64,000 bases of DNA from Hymenobacter oligotrophus (GCF_003574965.1 NZ_CP032317.1:1054001-1118000); one strand, 5' to 3'. Numbered from the stretch's first letter, positions 1 through 8,748 are shown. Notes: generated from the sequence alone by a model not told the origin. Numbers and translations are program-made.

Positions 1-480
1 GAAGACCAAGTGCGCGTGCCGGTAATGCCCGAGCAAAGCACCATGCACGAAACGCTGGTGTACTGGTTTTCCGACGTGCGGCCCAACTCGGCCAAGCTCA
101 ACCTTTCGTGGGAGCAAAAAACCATTTCCGTTACCATCCGCACCAACGTGCACGCCAAGGTGCTCAACGCCATGCAGGCGGCCCTCACGGAGCGCCCCAA
201 CGATCCGCAACTGCTGGCCCAAGCCGCCGATTACCTTATCCAGAACCGCATGGAAGCCGAACTGGCCCTGCGCTACATCAACCGCGCCATCGAGCTCAAC
301 GACAGCTACACCAACAATTGGCTGAAGGCTCGCCTCATGGCGCAGAAAGAAGACTACCTCACGGCCGTTGAAATTGCCCGCCGCGCCATTAAAATGGGCG
401 ACAAAGACGATGAATCGTTTAAGCACCAATTGCCCAACATGCGCCTGGCGCTAACCGAATGGCAGTCGAAAGCCTACTAG
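1..480 (+). CDS. DUF2911 family protein with TPR tail (5' partial)
   Basis: The reading frame is open at the left edge of the window, so only the C-terminal part (about 159 residues) is present and the start lies outside. The first visible part (a segment with VYWFSDVRPNSAKLNLSWE) resembles the end of the DUF2911 domain, a Bacteroidota family of exported proteins of unknown function. After it come about 90 helical residues with TPR character (pairs such as LALRYINRAIELN and AVEIARRAIKMG). TPR tails after DUF2911 are common in this phylum, from general knowledge. The gene ends in TAG and is followed by a clear terminator. The family assignment is moderate because the N-terminal half and any signal peptide cannot be seen. 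Confidence 0.75.
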   Translation, partial: EDQVRVPVMPEQSTMHETLVYWFSDVRPNSAKLNLSWEQKTISVTIRTNVHAKVLNAMQAALTERPNDPQLLAQAADYLIQNRMEAELALRYINRAIELNDSYTNNWLKARLMAQKEDYLTAVEIARRAIKMGDKDDESFKHQLPNMRLALTEWQSKAY

Positions 481-500
481 CACCCAAGGTGTTCCGCACG

Positions 501-527
501 AAAAAGGCCGCAGCAGCGGCCTTTTTT
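501..527 (+). terminator. Rho-independent terminator of the DUF2911 gene
   Basis: An 11-bp stem (AAAAAGGCCGC paired with GCGGCCTTTTT) with a 4-nt loop (AGCA) and a run of six T lies 21 bp after the stop codon. Confidence 0.85.
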
Positions 528-590
528 GTGGGTACCGGCCGCGGCCTTTGGGTTAAGTAGTCAGTCGAAAACAACTTTTTGCATTTGGGC

Positions 591-692
591 GTCATGCTGA
601 GCAAAGCCGAAGCATCTCTGCCGCTTCGTCCGATAGCATTTCAACGAAGCGGCAGAGATGCTTCGGCTTCGCGGACGCCAGATGGGCATGAC
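591..692. repeat. Long palindromic intergenic repeat (GTCATGCTGAGC family)
   Basis: Two arms of roughly 29 bp (positions about 602-630 and 645-673) share GCxAAGCCGAAGCATCTCTG and CCGCTTCGT and would form a strong hairpin. Both outer ends also carry GTCATGC. The start is close in sequence to the repeat at 26358-26443 (GTCATCCTGAGCAAAGCGAA). It occupies the space between the convergent DUF2911 and TonB-receptor genes. No protein-coding signal is seen in the rest of 528-728. Confidence 0.8.
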
Positions 693-728
693 GTACTTTC
701 CGGCATAAGCTTAACTTATGACGAGCAC

Positions 729-3260
729 TTAAAACCGAGCAATAACCCGCAGGTTGATAACGCGCTGCGACAGGTAGTTCGGCACGCCGTAAGTGGTGCC
801 GTTCAGGTCCTGAATGTAGCTGTAGCCGGCCACGTTGTTGGCGGCCAGCACGTTCAGCACTTCCAGCCCCATCCAGATGCTTTCGGGCTCGTAGAAGCGG
901 CGCTGCTGGTCGGTGCGCAAACTGAGCACTTTGGAAAAGCCAAGGTCGACGCGCTTGTAGCTGCGGGTAAGCTTGCTGGTGCCGCGCAGCTCGGGCAACC
1001 CGGGCGGGCTGAACGGCAAACCGGTACCAAACACCACGTTCACGTAGCCGCGCACCGAGGGGTTGTCGGGCAGGTGGTCCTGGAAAAAGATGCCCAGGTT
1101 CAGGCGCTGGTCGCTGGGCCGCCGGATGTAGCCCTTTTCCTTCTGGCCGATTACGTTACCTAGGGAGTCGTACTGCGTGATGACGTCGCCACGCAGGTTT
1201 TCGCGGGTAGTCAGCACCCCCAGGCTAAACCACGACTCGGCCCCGCGCACAAACTCGCCGCTGAAGCGCGCATCGAAGCCAGCCGCGTAGGCCGTAGCCA
1301 GGTTTTGGCCGAAGTAACGCAGGCGCACGTTGTCGACATCGTACGGTACGACGTCGGTGAGGTACTTGAAGTACGCTTCGGTGGTTAGCTGAAACGGCCG
1401 GCCGGCGGCTTTTAGGCGGTATTCGCTCCCTGCGATGAAATGCACGGAGCGTTGGGCCTTCAGGTCGCGGTTGAGCACGCCCACCTGGTTGCGCAACTCG
1501 CGGTAAAACGGCGGCTGGTAGTACAAGCCCGCAGCCGCTTTGTACGACAACCGCGGGTTGCGGCGGCTGATGGCCGAATACTGCACCCGGGGGCTTACCG
1601 CAAGCTGGTTGTTGACGGACCAATAATGCAGGCGCACGCCGTAGGTGAGCGTACGCAGCGAATCGAGCCGCCAGGTGTGCTGCCCGTAGCCCTGCACCCG
1701 CGCCGACTCCAGGTTCAAATCGGTGCGCAGGCGGGTAAAACGTTGCACCGGCACAAAGTCGGCCGAATCCACAAAGGTGTACTCGTCGAGGCGGTCGTCG
1801 ATGTTTTCGCGCCCGCCCTTCAGGCCGAAGCGCAGCGTGTGCCGCTCCGTGGGCTGGTACGTTGCGCGCGCCTCGAGGCTGGCAATCCAGGCGTTGAGGC
1901 GGTTGCGCGAGTGGTCGAAGCGCGAGCCGATGTCGCGTTGGCGCACGGCTTGGTTGAAGGTGCGCGAGCTAGGGTCGCGGTCGATATCGGCCAAACGGTA
2001 CGCGGCTTCCACATCCCGAAACTCCCATTCGCGCGTGAGCAGTCCGCCGGCAATCAGCTCGCCGCTGAGCTTGGGCGTAAAGTGGTGCGTCAGGTTCAGG
2101 CCGCCTTGGTACGTATCGTACTGCATGCGCTCGTAGCCGGCGTACCCGATAAACAAGCGCTGAAACTCGTTGGTGCCGGTGCTGAATGTAACCTGGCCGC
2201 TTTGAGGCGCAAACCGAAAGTTGTTGCGCGCGGCCGAGGCCAGCAGCCCCAAGCTGGTGCGCTGCATATCGCCCTGCGGACCTAGGCCCGCCCGCACGTA
2301 CACTTGCCCGTCTAGGAAGGTTGGGTCGTAGGCGCCCTGGGCGCTGCGCAACGAACGCAGCACGTACTGGGCGTTTTTGTAGCGCGCCCCAGCCAAGTAG
2401 CTTACCCGCCCCGACTTCGAAACCGACTCGACGTGGGCTGCCCCGCCTACCAAACTGCCCGTTACCGATGCGGCATTGCGTTGCGGCTGCTTGTACTCGA
2501 TGTTGAGCACCGACGACAGCTTGTCGCCGAAGCGCGGCTGCCACCCGCCCGATGTAAAATCGACCCGCTCCACCAAATCGGGGTTCACAAAGCTCAGGCC
2601 CTCTTGCTGCGCGGCCGTTACCAAAAACGGCCGATAAATCTCGATACCGTTGACGTAAACCAGGTTTTCGTCGTAGTTGCCGCCGCGCACCGAGTACGTG
2701 CTCGTTAGCTCGTTGTTGGCCACTACGCCCGGCAGCGTCGTCAGCACTTTGTTGAAGTCGCCGAACGCCGAGGGCACTTCTTTGATGGCCCGCGGATCGA
2801 GTTGCGTAAGGCTGATTTGCTCGCGCGTGTCTTCGCCGCGTTGGCCGCGCACCGTTACGTTATCAATGGTGCGGGCACTGCTTTGCAGCGTGAGGCGCAG
2901 CGCAGCCCGGCCGTCGGTTAGCTCTTGCGGCTGAATGGTGCGGCGCAGCGTGGTGTACCCTAGGCGGCGCAATACCAGCACCAGCGGCCGGCCGTTGGCA
3001 GGGCGCGTTGCCGTTAATCGAAACTCGCCGGATGCGTTGGTGTTGGCCCCGGCGGCCTGGCCTTCAACGGCAATGGCTACTTGCTCCAGTGGCTGGCCGT
3101 TGGCCTCGGTCACGGTGCCTCTCAGCTCGATGCGTGCAGCCGGCTGCTGCTGCGCAAAACCCGCCGTAACCGATACCGCAGCCGCAGCTGGCAAGCACAA
3201 CAAACCCCGCACCACCACTACCGGCCACACGCGCTTTCGACGACGACGACTTGCGCCCAT
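729..3260 (-). CDS. TonB-dependent receptor with carboxypeptidase-regulatory N-domain
   Basis: This 843-residue protein begins with a basic stretch and a hydrophobic signal-like segment (about residues 13-35). A carboxypeptidase-D regulatory-like domain follows (about 42-130, with GTVTEANGQPLEQVAIAVEG), then a TonB plug (about 150-245, with GDFNKVLTTLPGVVANNELT and SVRGGNYDENLVYVNGIEIY). The remainder is a beta-barrel ending in an aromatic residue (VIARF), as expected for an outer-membrane porin. It would take up an unknown ligand using TonB energy. No SusD partner is adjacent, so a polysaccharide-utilisation role is not supported. Its ATG overlaps the stop of rpe by one base (TAATG), which points to translational coupling. 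Length and domain order fit the family. Confidence 0.93.
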   Translation of the reverse strand: MGASRRRRKRVWPVVVVRGLLCLPAAAAVSVTAGFAQQQPAARIELRGTVTEANGQPLEQVAIAVEGQAAGANTNASGEFRLTATRPANGRPLVLVLRRLGYTTLRRTIQPQELTDGRAALRLTLQSSARTIDNVTVRGQRGEDTREQISLTQLDPRAIKEVPSAFGDFNKVLTTLPGVVANNELTSTYSVRGGNYDENLVYVNGIEIYRPFLVTAAQQEGLSFVNPDLVERVDFTSGGWQPRFGDKLSSVLNIEYKQPQRNAASVTGSLVGGAAHVESVSKSGRVSYLAGARYKNAQYVLRSLRSAQGAYDPTFLDGQVYVRAGLGPQGDMQRTSLGLLASAARNNFRFAPQSGQVTFSTGTNEFQRLFIGYAGYERMQYDTYQGGLNLTHHFTPKLSGELIAGGLLTREWEFRDVEAAYRLADIDRDPSSRTFNQAVRQRDIGSRFDHSRNRLNAWIASLEARATYQPTERHTLRFGLKGGRENIDDRLDEYTFVDSADFVPVQRFTRLRTDLNLESARVQGYGQHTWRLDSLRTLTYGVRLHYWSVNNQLAVSPRVQYSAISRRNPRLSYKAAAGLYYQPPFYRELRNQVGVLNRDLKAQRSVHFIAGSEYRLKAAGRPFQLTTEAYFKYLTDVVPYDVDNVRLRYFGQNLATAYAAGFDARFSGEFVRGAESWFSLGVLTTRENLRGDVITQYDSLGNVIGQKEKGYIRRPSDQRLNLGIFFQDHLPDNPSVRGYVNVVFGTGLPFSPPGLPELRGTSKLTRSYKRVDLGFSKVLSLRTDQQRRFYEPESIWMGLEVLNVLAANNVAGYSYIQDLNGTTYGVPNYLSQRVINLRVIARF

Positions 3261-3955
3261 TAATTATTGGCCGTAACGGCTGCGGTTAGCTGCGCCCGCA
3301 AATCGGCCAGCGTGGCCACCGGGTCGGGCGAGTTGAAGACAAACGAACCGGCCACCAGCACATCGGCGCCAGCTTCCACCAGCGGTACGGCGTTTTGTTG
3401 GTTTACGCCGCCATCCACTTCAATCAGGGCTTCGGAACCGCAATCGGTCAGCAGCTCTTTTAGCTCGGCTACTTTTTGCAAGGTGTGCGGAATAAAGCTC
3501 TGCCCGCCAAAACCCGGGTTCACCGACATCACGCATACCAAGTCCAGCTCGGCCGCGATATCCTGCAGCACCCAAGCCGGCGTGTGCGGGTTCAGGGCAA
3601 CGCCCGCGCGGCATCCCAGCTTTTTGATTTGCTGAATGACGCGGTGCAGGTGCGGGCACGCTTCGTAGTGCACCGTAATCACCTCGGCGCCGGCATTGCG
3701 AAACGCCTCGAGGTAGTTCTGCGGATCTTCAATCATGAGGTGCACATCGAGCGGCTGCTGGGCGTGGCGCTTGATGGCCTCGAGCACCGGAATGCCGAAC
3801 GAGATATTCGGCACAAACCGGCCGTCCATGATGTCGCAGTGCAGCCAGTCGGCGGCGCTGCCGGCGAGGCGCTCGGTTTCGGCTTGCAGATTGGCAAAAT
3901 CGGCGGCCAACAGCGAGGGCGCCAGCAAGGGAGCAATTCGGCGAGGTGTACTCAT
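3260..3955 (-). CDS. rpe: Ribulose-phosphate 3-epimerase
   Basis: The 231-residue product interconverts ribulose 5-phosphate and xylulose 5-phosphate in the pentose phosphate pathway, in the cytoplasm. The N-terminus APSLLAADFANLQAETERL, the segment LHCDIMDGRFVPNISFG (metal-binding His and Asp), DVHLMIEDP, the second catalytic-Asp segment EVDGGVN and the phosphate-binding end GADVLVAGSFVF are all present in order. Length is normal. The stop codon overlaps the ATG of the downstream TonB receptor by one base. The pairing of an epimerase with an outer-membrane receptor has no obvious metabolic logic and may only reflect dense packing. Confidence 0.97.
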   Translation of the reverse strand: MSTPRRIAPLLAPSLLAADFANLQAETERLAGSAADWLHCDIMDGRFVPNISFGIPVLEAIKRHAQQPLDVHLMIEDPQNYLEAFRNAGAEVITVHYEACPHLHRVIQQIKKLGCRAGVALNPHTPAWVLQDIAAELDLVCVMSVNPGFGGQSFIPHTLQKVAELKELLTDCGSEALIEVDGGVNQQNAVPLVEAGADVLVAGSFVFNSPDPVATLADLRAQLTAAVTANN

Positions 3956-4025
3956 GCCACGAAGTTAGCAAAGCCCTGAATAGGTTGCGGCTGCCGGCGC
4001 CCGCGTTTGGCGTTCGGCTGGCCCT

Positions 4026-4068
4026 AGGTAAAAACACAAGCCCGGCGCGCGGGCCGCGCGCCGGGCTT
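4026..4068 (-). terminator. Terminator of the subtilase gene
   Basis: A 15-bp GC-rich stem (AAGCCCGGCGCGCGG and its complement, 4038-4068) is followed, on the minus strand, by TGTGTTTTTA. It lies just after the stop codon at 4094. Confidence 0.8.
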
Positions 4069-4093
4069 GGTGCCAATTGCCTGCCGGCAGCGG

Positions 4094-5782
4094 CTACTGC
4101 TGCACAAAGCGCACCGAGCGGGGCGGCGTGTCGCTGCCCGCGTACACCGTGCAGTTGTACTGCCCGGGCTTCAGGCTACCCAGGCGCAGCGGCACTCGTT
4201 CGCCCATTGGGGGCGGCAGCAGCAGCTCTTTCACCAATGCGCCTTTGGCATCGGTTACGCGCACGCGCAGCGCCTTGCGCCGGAATGCCTCGGGCAGTTG
4301 CAAAGCCAGCTCGCGCCCCGCCGGGTTCGGGAAAATGCTCATCTCGCCGCCCGGGTTGGGGCCGGCTTTGGCCGACAACGGATTGTTTGGGTTCAGCAAA
4401 TTGTAAGCCCGCGTAAAGCTCGGTATGCCGTAGCCTTGCAGGTTGTCGGGGCGGTTGGCCTGGGTGGCGCTGCGCTGCAGCCACTCAATTACTTGCTGCG
4501 CCGAAAGCGTGGGGTTGGCTTGCCAGAAACCAGCCGCCATGCCTGCCGTAATGGGGCACGCGTAAGAGGTGCCGTTGCCGCGCTGCACTACGTCGCCCAC
4601 GTTCACAATTACCGAGCCTACCCCCTGCGCCGACACGTTGGGCTTGATGCGCCCATCGGCCGTAGGGCCCAAGGAGCTGAAAACGGCCTGTTGCCGCAAG
4701 GAGTCGACAGCGCCAACGGTTAGCACTGAGTCGGCATCGGCCGGCGCCCCGATGTAGCGCCAGCTGTTGGCCCCGTCGTTGCCGGCCGAGTTTACCACCA
4801 GTATGCCCGTGCGGGCCGCCATGGTAGCGGCGCGGCTGGCAATGGCGGTGCGGCCGTTCATGTCCTGGTATGAGTAGTCGCGCGAGGGGGCATCGAAGGT
4901 GTTGTAGCCAAGCGAAGAGCTGATGATGTCGACGCCCACCGAATCGGCGTACTCGGCGGCCAGCAGCCAGTTCACTTCCTCAATGTGTTGCTCCGAGCGC
5001 GTATCCTCGGTTATCATGAGGTGGTAGCTGGCCTTGGGCGCCGTACCGATAAACTTGCCGGGTTGGTTGCCGGCCATGGTTGAGAGGCACAGCGTGCCGT
5101 GGGTGCTTTTCTCAAATACCGTCTTATCGCGGTCGACAAAGTCGAAGGTGCTCAGCAAGCGGCCTTCGTTGCGCATCGATTCGAATATGCCCATCCGATC
5201 GACGCCGGGGAAGCCGGCATCGAACACGGCAATGTGCATGCCCTCGGCGCGGTAGCCCGCCTTGTGCATGGTTACGGCCCCGAGCATATCGGCCTGCCAG
5301 AAACCCAGGCCGTAGCTGGGGTCGCGCTCGGCCGTGGTGCGGGCTGCGGTGGCCGGGGCTGGTGCGGCGGGCGGCGCGGGCGTAGCCGTGGCGGTGCGGT
5401 TGAGCGTGTTGGCTGCCCGCACAAACGGCAGGCCCTGCACCCGACCTAGGGCCGCGGAGTCGCACTCCACCACGGCAGCATTGAACCACCGCGAGGTATA
5501 GAGCACGCGCACGCCCGCGGTGCTTTTAAGCTGCGCGGTGTAGCCCGGCGACACCGGCAAATCGCGCGGTTGCACAGCAATGCCTTGCCGCTGCCGGCGC
5601 TGCAGGGCCCGCTCCGACAAAAAATCGCGCGGTTGGCTTACCGTAAACGGCGTGCCCGCTTTGTCTTTGAAATAAATAAGGTGCCGGCGAACGGTGGCAG
5701 TAGGGCGTTGTGGCGGTGCGGCGGCGTAGGCTACCGTTCCGGCGGCCATTCCGAGCACGACCCACAAAATGGAGGTGCGCAT
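4094..5782 (-). CDS. Secreted S8 (subtilisin-like) serine peptidase with type IX-like C-terminal tail
   Basis: The ATG at 5782 is chosen because MRTSILWVVLGMAAGTVAYA is a proper signal peptide; an in-frame start 18 codons upstream adds an unlikely leader. With this start (562 residues) the catalytic triad is D188 (IAVFDAG), H228 (KSTHGT) and S406 (GNGTSYACP), with the oxyanion Asn at N335 (NSAGNDG). A propeptide-like region (about 30-130) and a Pro/Ala-rich linker (about 131-150) precede the catalytic domain. The last 85 residues contain FPNPAGRELALQLP and a GQYNCTVYAG strand, typical of a type IX secretion sorting domain, so the enzyme is probably exported to the surface. Residues after the serine (YACP) differ from the usual MA-x-P. 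Confidence 0.9.
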   Translation of the reverse strand: MRTSILWVVLGMAAGTVAYAAAPPQRPTATVRRHLIYFKDKAGTPFTVSQPRDFLSERALQRRQRQGIAVQPRDLPVSPGYTAQLKSTAGVRVLYTSRWFNAAVVECDSAALGRVQGLPFVRAANTLNRTATATPAPPAAPAPATAARTTAERDPSYGLGFWQADMLGAVTMHKAGYRAEGMHIAVFDAGFPGVDRMGIFESMRNEGRLLSTFDFVDRDKTVFEKSTHGTLCLSTMAGNQPGKFIGTAPKASYHLMITEDTRSEQHIEEVNWLLAAEYADSVGVDIISSSLGYNTFDAPSRDYSYQDMNGRTAIASRAATMAARTGILVVNSAGNDGANSWRYIGAPADADSVLTVGAVDSLRQQAVFSSLGPTADGRIKPNVSAQGVGSVIVNVGDVVQRGNGTSYACPITAGMAAGFWQANPTLSAQQVIEWLQRSATQANRPDNLQGYGIPSFTRAYNLLNPNNPLSAKAGPNPGGEMSIFPNPAGRELALQLPEAFRRKALRVRVTDAKGALVKELLLPPPMGERVPLRLGSLKPGQYNCTVYAGSDTPPRSVRFVQQ

Positions 5783-5920
5783 GTGCGTGAAAAATCGAAA
5801 CCCTGACAAGATACAGAATAGAACATATGCCTCCACTCCGGCAGCGTGCCCAGCTAATACACGCCAGGCCAGAGCCTAGGTTCCTTGCCGATGGATGAGT
5901 TGCTTCACCTAGGGCCAAAA

Positions 5921-5957
5921 GCAAGCCCGCTTACCCAAGTCGGGTAAGCGGGCTTGC
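5921..5957 (-). terminator. Terminator of the lipoprotein gene
   Basis: A perfect 16-bp stem (GCAAGCCCGCTTACCC and complement) with a 5-nt loop is followed on the minus strand by TTTTGG. It separates the lipoprotein gene from the subtilase gene. Confidence 0.8.
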
Positions 5958-5982
5958 GCGGGTTGTGGCTGGCTGTGCGCTG

Positions 5983-6702
5983 CTAGGGCAGCAAGGTTTC
6001 CTTGTGGTCCCAGCCTTGCTCGATGTAATCGGTACCGATGGAGCAGGTACCGCTTGTGCCCTGGCAGTAGTCGTACTTGATTCGTTCGCGGTACACCGGG
6101 CCGATGCCCTTGGCATATACCTGGCGCACAGTGTGCCGGTAAATCTTAAACAACGGGTCGTCGCCTTCGTCGAAGGTGCTCACCGTGGTTTCGTAGCTGC
6201 GGCCGCCAATGCTCAAGGGCATGCCCACTTCCTCGTAGCGGCGGTTGAGGTCGTCGATGGTTGCCTGCGGATCGTTGGGCGCAACGAACGCCTGCTTGTT
6301 CCACTCGGCGCCGGCCCGAACCGGGAAGATCAGCTCCACGGTGCGCACGTTGCTGCGCGTGAGCAGCAGGTTGCGGTCGTTTACCGTTAGGGTATGCACG
6401 CTGTCGGGCTGCCACTCGGCGGTGGCGTTGGGCCGCACCGAGCGCAACAGCTTATAGGTAAGTTTGCCGGCGGCGTCGCGGTAGGTTTCGGTTATTTGCT
6501 CGCGCACTTGCGAAGTGCGGCTGCTGCTTATTTGGTTGTTGCGCCACACGCGGTCTTCTACCTGATAAATGCGGGTGGTGCCCACCGCCAGCGGGTAGTA
6601 GTCCTTGCCTAGGTCGGTTGGGGCCTCGGTGGTATTGTCGCAGCCTGCCAGGGCCAACCCCAGGGCCAGCGCAGCAGCAGCATAAACTCGACGCAGCATC
6701 AT
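5983..6702 (-). CDS. Putative lipoprotein of unknown function
   Basis: The 239-residue product has a lipoprotein signal: MMLRRVYAAAALALGLALAGC, with cleavage before Cys21, so it should be lipid-anchored. The mature part begins with a low-complexity linker and DYYPLAVGTTRIYQVEDRVW, a pattern seen in Bacteroidota lipoproteins whose fold is not known to me. It is rich in beta-strand-like stretches and contains two Cys near the end (YCQGTSGTCSIG) that could form a disulphide. It lies 35 bp after mnmA on the same strand and has its own terminator. I cannot assign a function; the lipoprotein call is strong. Confidence 0.8.
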   Translation of the reverse strand: MMLRRVYAAAALALGLALAGCDNTTEAPTDLGKDYYPLAVGTTRIYQVEDRVWRNNQISSSRTSQVREQITETYRDAAGKLTYKLLRSVRPNATAEWQPDSVHTLTVNDRNLLLTRSNVRTVELIFPVRAGAEWNKQAFVAPNDPQATIDDLNRRYEEVGMPLSIGGRSYETTVSTFDEGDDPLFKIYRHTVRQVYAKGIGPVYRERIKYDYCQGTSGTCSIGTDYIEQGWDHKETLLP

Positions 6703-6737
6703 TGATAACGGCAGTTAAACGGTAGCCTTGGCTCCTA

Positions 6738-7889
6738 CTACGGCAGCGGAATGGGCGCGGCCAACGCGGCCGGGCTACGCTCAATCCAGCCACCGCCCAG
6801 CACGTCCTGACCGTCGTAGAACACAGCGGCTTGGCCGGGCGCAATGGCGTGCACGGGCTCCGGAAAGTAAACGTACATCTTTCCCTCCTTCTCTTCCAAA
6901 AAGGCCGGGGCGCCCGCGTGGTTGTACCGCACTTTCGTGAAAGCCAGTACCAAACCTTGCCCTTCGAGCGAGGCAAATTTGCCCATGTTCAGGCGGCCAA
7001 CTACCGTAGCGGTGCGGGCCAGCTCGTCGTGGTTGCCGAGTACTACTTCGTTTGTTTCGGGGCGAATTTCGACCACGTAGGCCGGGTAGCCCAGCGTAAC
7101 GCCCAAACCTTTGCGCTGGCCGATCGTGTAGAACGGGTAACCCTCGTGCGTGCCTACCACGGTGCCGTCGGTCAGCACAAACTTGCCGCCGCGCACGCGC
7201 TCCTCCAGGCCCTCCACGCGGCGCTTCAGGAAGCCGCGGTAGTCGTTGTCGGGGATAAAGCAGATTTCGTAGCTCTCCGACTTATTTACCAGCTCCATAA
7301 AGCCGCGGTCGGCGGCCATTTGGCGGATTTCCGACTTACGCAGCTTGCCCAGCGGGAATATGGTGCGGGCCAAGCTCTCTTGCGATACGCCCCACAGCGC
7401 GTAGGATTGGTCTTTGCTTTCGTCGAGGCCTTTGCTGATTACGTAGCGGCCGTTTTCGTGGCGCACGTTGGCGTAGTGGCCGGTGGCAATGTACTGGCAC
7501 CCGAGCTGATCGGCGCGGCGCAGCAAAGCATCCCACTTAATGTGGGTGTTGCACAGCACGCAAGGGTTGGGCGTGCGGCCGGCCAAGTATTCGCCCACGA
7601 AGTCGTCGATTACATGGTCGCCGAACTCGTTGCGGATGTCGATGATGAAGTGCGGGAAGCCCAGCTGCACGGCCACGTTGCGGGCGTCGTTGATGGAGTC
7701 GAGCGAGCAGCAGCCGGTTTCTTTTTTGGAGCCGCCGGCCGTGGCGTAGTCCCAGGTCTTCATGGTCATGCCGACCACTTCGTAGCCTTGCTCGTGCAGC
7801 ATCACGGCTGCCACGGACGAATCGATGCCGCCGCTCATCGCGACGAGGACGCGGCCTTTCGACGGCGTCGGGGTGGTATCTGGAGTCAT
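6738..7889 (-). CDS. mnmA: tRNA-specific 2-thiouridylase MnmA
   Basis: This 383-residue enzyme would thiolate U34 of tRNA-Lys, Glu and Gln using ATP and a sulphur relay. The PP-loop SGGIDSS (19-25) binds ATP. Cys113 in PNPCVLCNTHIKW and Cys210 in YEICFIPDNDYRGF match the two catalytic cysteines of the family. The central FYTIGQRKGLG segment and the C-terminal beta-barrel are present, and the length is typical. Unusual for the family is the insert GGSKKETGCCSLDS after the first strand, a form known in several Bacteroidota. It is divergently arranged with the TrpF-like gene, sharing a promoter region with facing TACCTTTG boxes. Confidence 0.97.
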   Translation of the reverse strand: MTPDTTPTPSKGRVLVAMSGGIDSSVAAVMLHEQGYEVVGMTMKTWDYATAGGSKKETGCCSLDSINDARNVAVQLGFPHFIIDIRNEFGDHVIDDFVGEYLAGRTPNPCVLCNTHIKWDALLRRADQLGCQYIATGHYANVRHENGRYVISKGLDESKDQSYALWGVSQESLARTIFPLGKLRKSEIRQMAADRGFMELVNKSESYEICFIPDNDYRGFLKRRVEGLEERVRGGKFVLTDGTVVGTHEGYPFYTIGQRKGLGVTLGYPAYVVEIRPETNEVVLGNHDELARTATVVGRLNMGKFASLEGQGLVLAFTKVRYNHAGAPAFLEEKEGKMYVYFPEPVHAIAPGQAAVFYDGQDVLGGGWIERSPAALAAPIPLP

Positions 7890-7929
7890 AGAGTAGCGCC
7901 CGCGAGGTCAAAGTTCGCGGCCGAAGCGA

Positions 7930-7971
7930 CAAAGGTAACACAGCTTCGCCGCTCGCGGTTTCCTACCTTTG
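7930..7971. promoter_or_regulatory. Divergent Bacteroidota-type -7 boxes for mnmA and the TrpF-like gene
   Basis: TACCTTTG occurs on the minus strand at 7930-7937 (facing mnmA) and on the plus strand at 7964-7971 (facing the gene at 8110). Both fit the Bacteroidota sigma-A -7 consensus TAnnTTTG. I see no convincing TTG -33 box for either, so this rests on the -7 element and placement. Confidence 0.55.
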
Positions 7972-7981
7972 TTTGGTTTTG

Positions 7982-8105
7982 GGTGATGGGTGACACGAAA
8001 CACGTGACACGTGTGGTTGTGCTACCGGCCCCATCACCGGTCGTTTGTTACCTAGCACGTGTCACCCACCACCTGTCACGTGTTACCTGTCACCTGTTAC
8101 TCTCC
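7982..8105. repeat. Inverted GTGACACGTGTCAC-type repeats
   Basis: Nested inverted segments include GGGTGACACG (7988-7997) with CGTGTCACCC (8058-8067), and AACACGTGACA with TGTCACGTGTT (8074-8084). The same word family (GTGACACGT, GGTAACAGGTGACA) recurs at 28461-28706. The block ends four bases before the likely GTG start at 8110. Confidence 0.7.
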
Positions 8106-8109
8106 TGCT

Positions 8110-8733
8110 GTGTCACTGCTCACCTCTGTCATCGTTCGTGGTATAAACAACCTGTCCGACGCGCGCTACTGCGCCGGCATGGGCGCCGATTACATCACGT
8201 TCCGTCTCGATCCGACTTTGCCGGGCGCCGTTACGCCCGCGCTGGTAAAGGAGCTGAGCAGTTGGGTGGCCGGGGTGCAGTTGGTGGGCGAGTTCGATAC
8301 CTTGCCAATAGAGGAAATCAACACCTTGGCGCAGGAGTGCGGTTTGCAGAGCGTGCTGCTGCACAAGCAGCGCCGCCCCGAAGAAATGGCGGCGCTTTCG
8401 GTTCCGGCGTTGGTGCTGGTAAACTGGATTCCGGACATGCTGCCCGAAGACGTGGATAACCGCTTCCGCTCCTTAGGTCAGCACACCACCGGTTTTGTGT
8501 TGGCCGACTTGCCACCGCAGCCCCTCACCGAGTTTCAGCTGGCCCACCTTACCGAGCAGGCCCGCAGCTACACTATTTGGCTGGCGCCGGGCTTTGCCAA
8601 CGGCAGCGTGCGCGAGTTCGTGGAGAAAGTGCAGCCGCAAGGTCTGGTGCTCGAAGGCGGCGACGAAATTAAACCCGGCCTGCGCGACTTCAGCGAAATG
8701 GAAGCCGTGTTCGAGGAACTGGAAGTGGAGTAG
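8110..8733 (+). CDS. Phosphoribosylanthranilate isomerase-like (TrpF-like) barrel protein, catalytic Cys absent
   Basis: The GTG at 8110 (207 residues) is preferred because the ATG at 8059 falls inside a repeat and adds a repeat-encoded leader. The start SLLTSVIVRGINNLSDARYC aligns with the TrpF opening (K-I-C-G-I-T), and the end, GLVLEGGDEIKPGLRDF, resembles the TrpF phosphate-binding end. However, the conserved catalytic Cys is Arg here (VRGINN). The segment GFVLADLPP may retain the general-acid Asp. No other trp genes are nearby. The protein is therefore probably a TrpF-fold relative with another role. Overall fold moderately sure; function unknown. Confidence 0.7.
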   Translation: MSLLTSVIVRGINNLSDARYCAGMGADYITFRLDPTLPGAVTPALVKELSSWVAGVQLVGEFDTLPIEEINTLAQECGLQSVLLHKQRRPEEMAALSVPALVLVNWIPDMLPEDVDNRFRSLGQHTTGFVLADLPPQPLTEFQLAHLTEQARSYTIWLAPGFANGSVREFVEKVQPQGLVLEGGDEIKPGLRDFSEMEAVFEELEVE

Positions 8734-8748
8734 CGCTTAGGCGTGGCG

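Noticed and set aside
729-3260. A SusC/SusD nutrient locus
   Set aside because: Only a receptor is present; no SusD-like lipoprotein is beside it.
7982-8105. A CRISPR array
   Set aside because: Repeat words vary in length and orientation, there are no regular spacers and no cas genes.
6831-8459. A 542-codon plus-strand frame across mnmA
   Set aside because: It overlaps a certain enzyme gene, its protein looks like a frame shadow and it runs through the repeat block.
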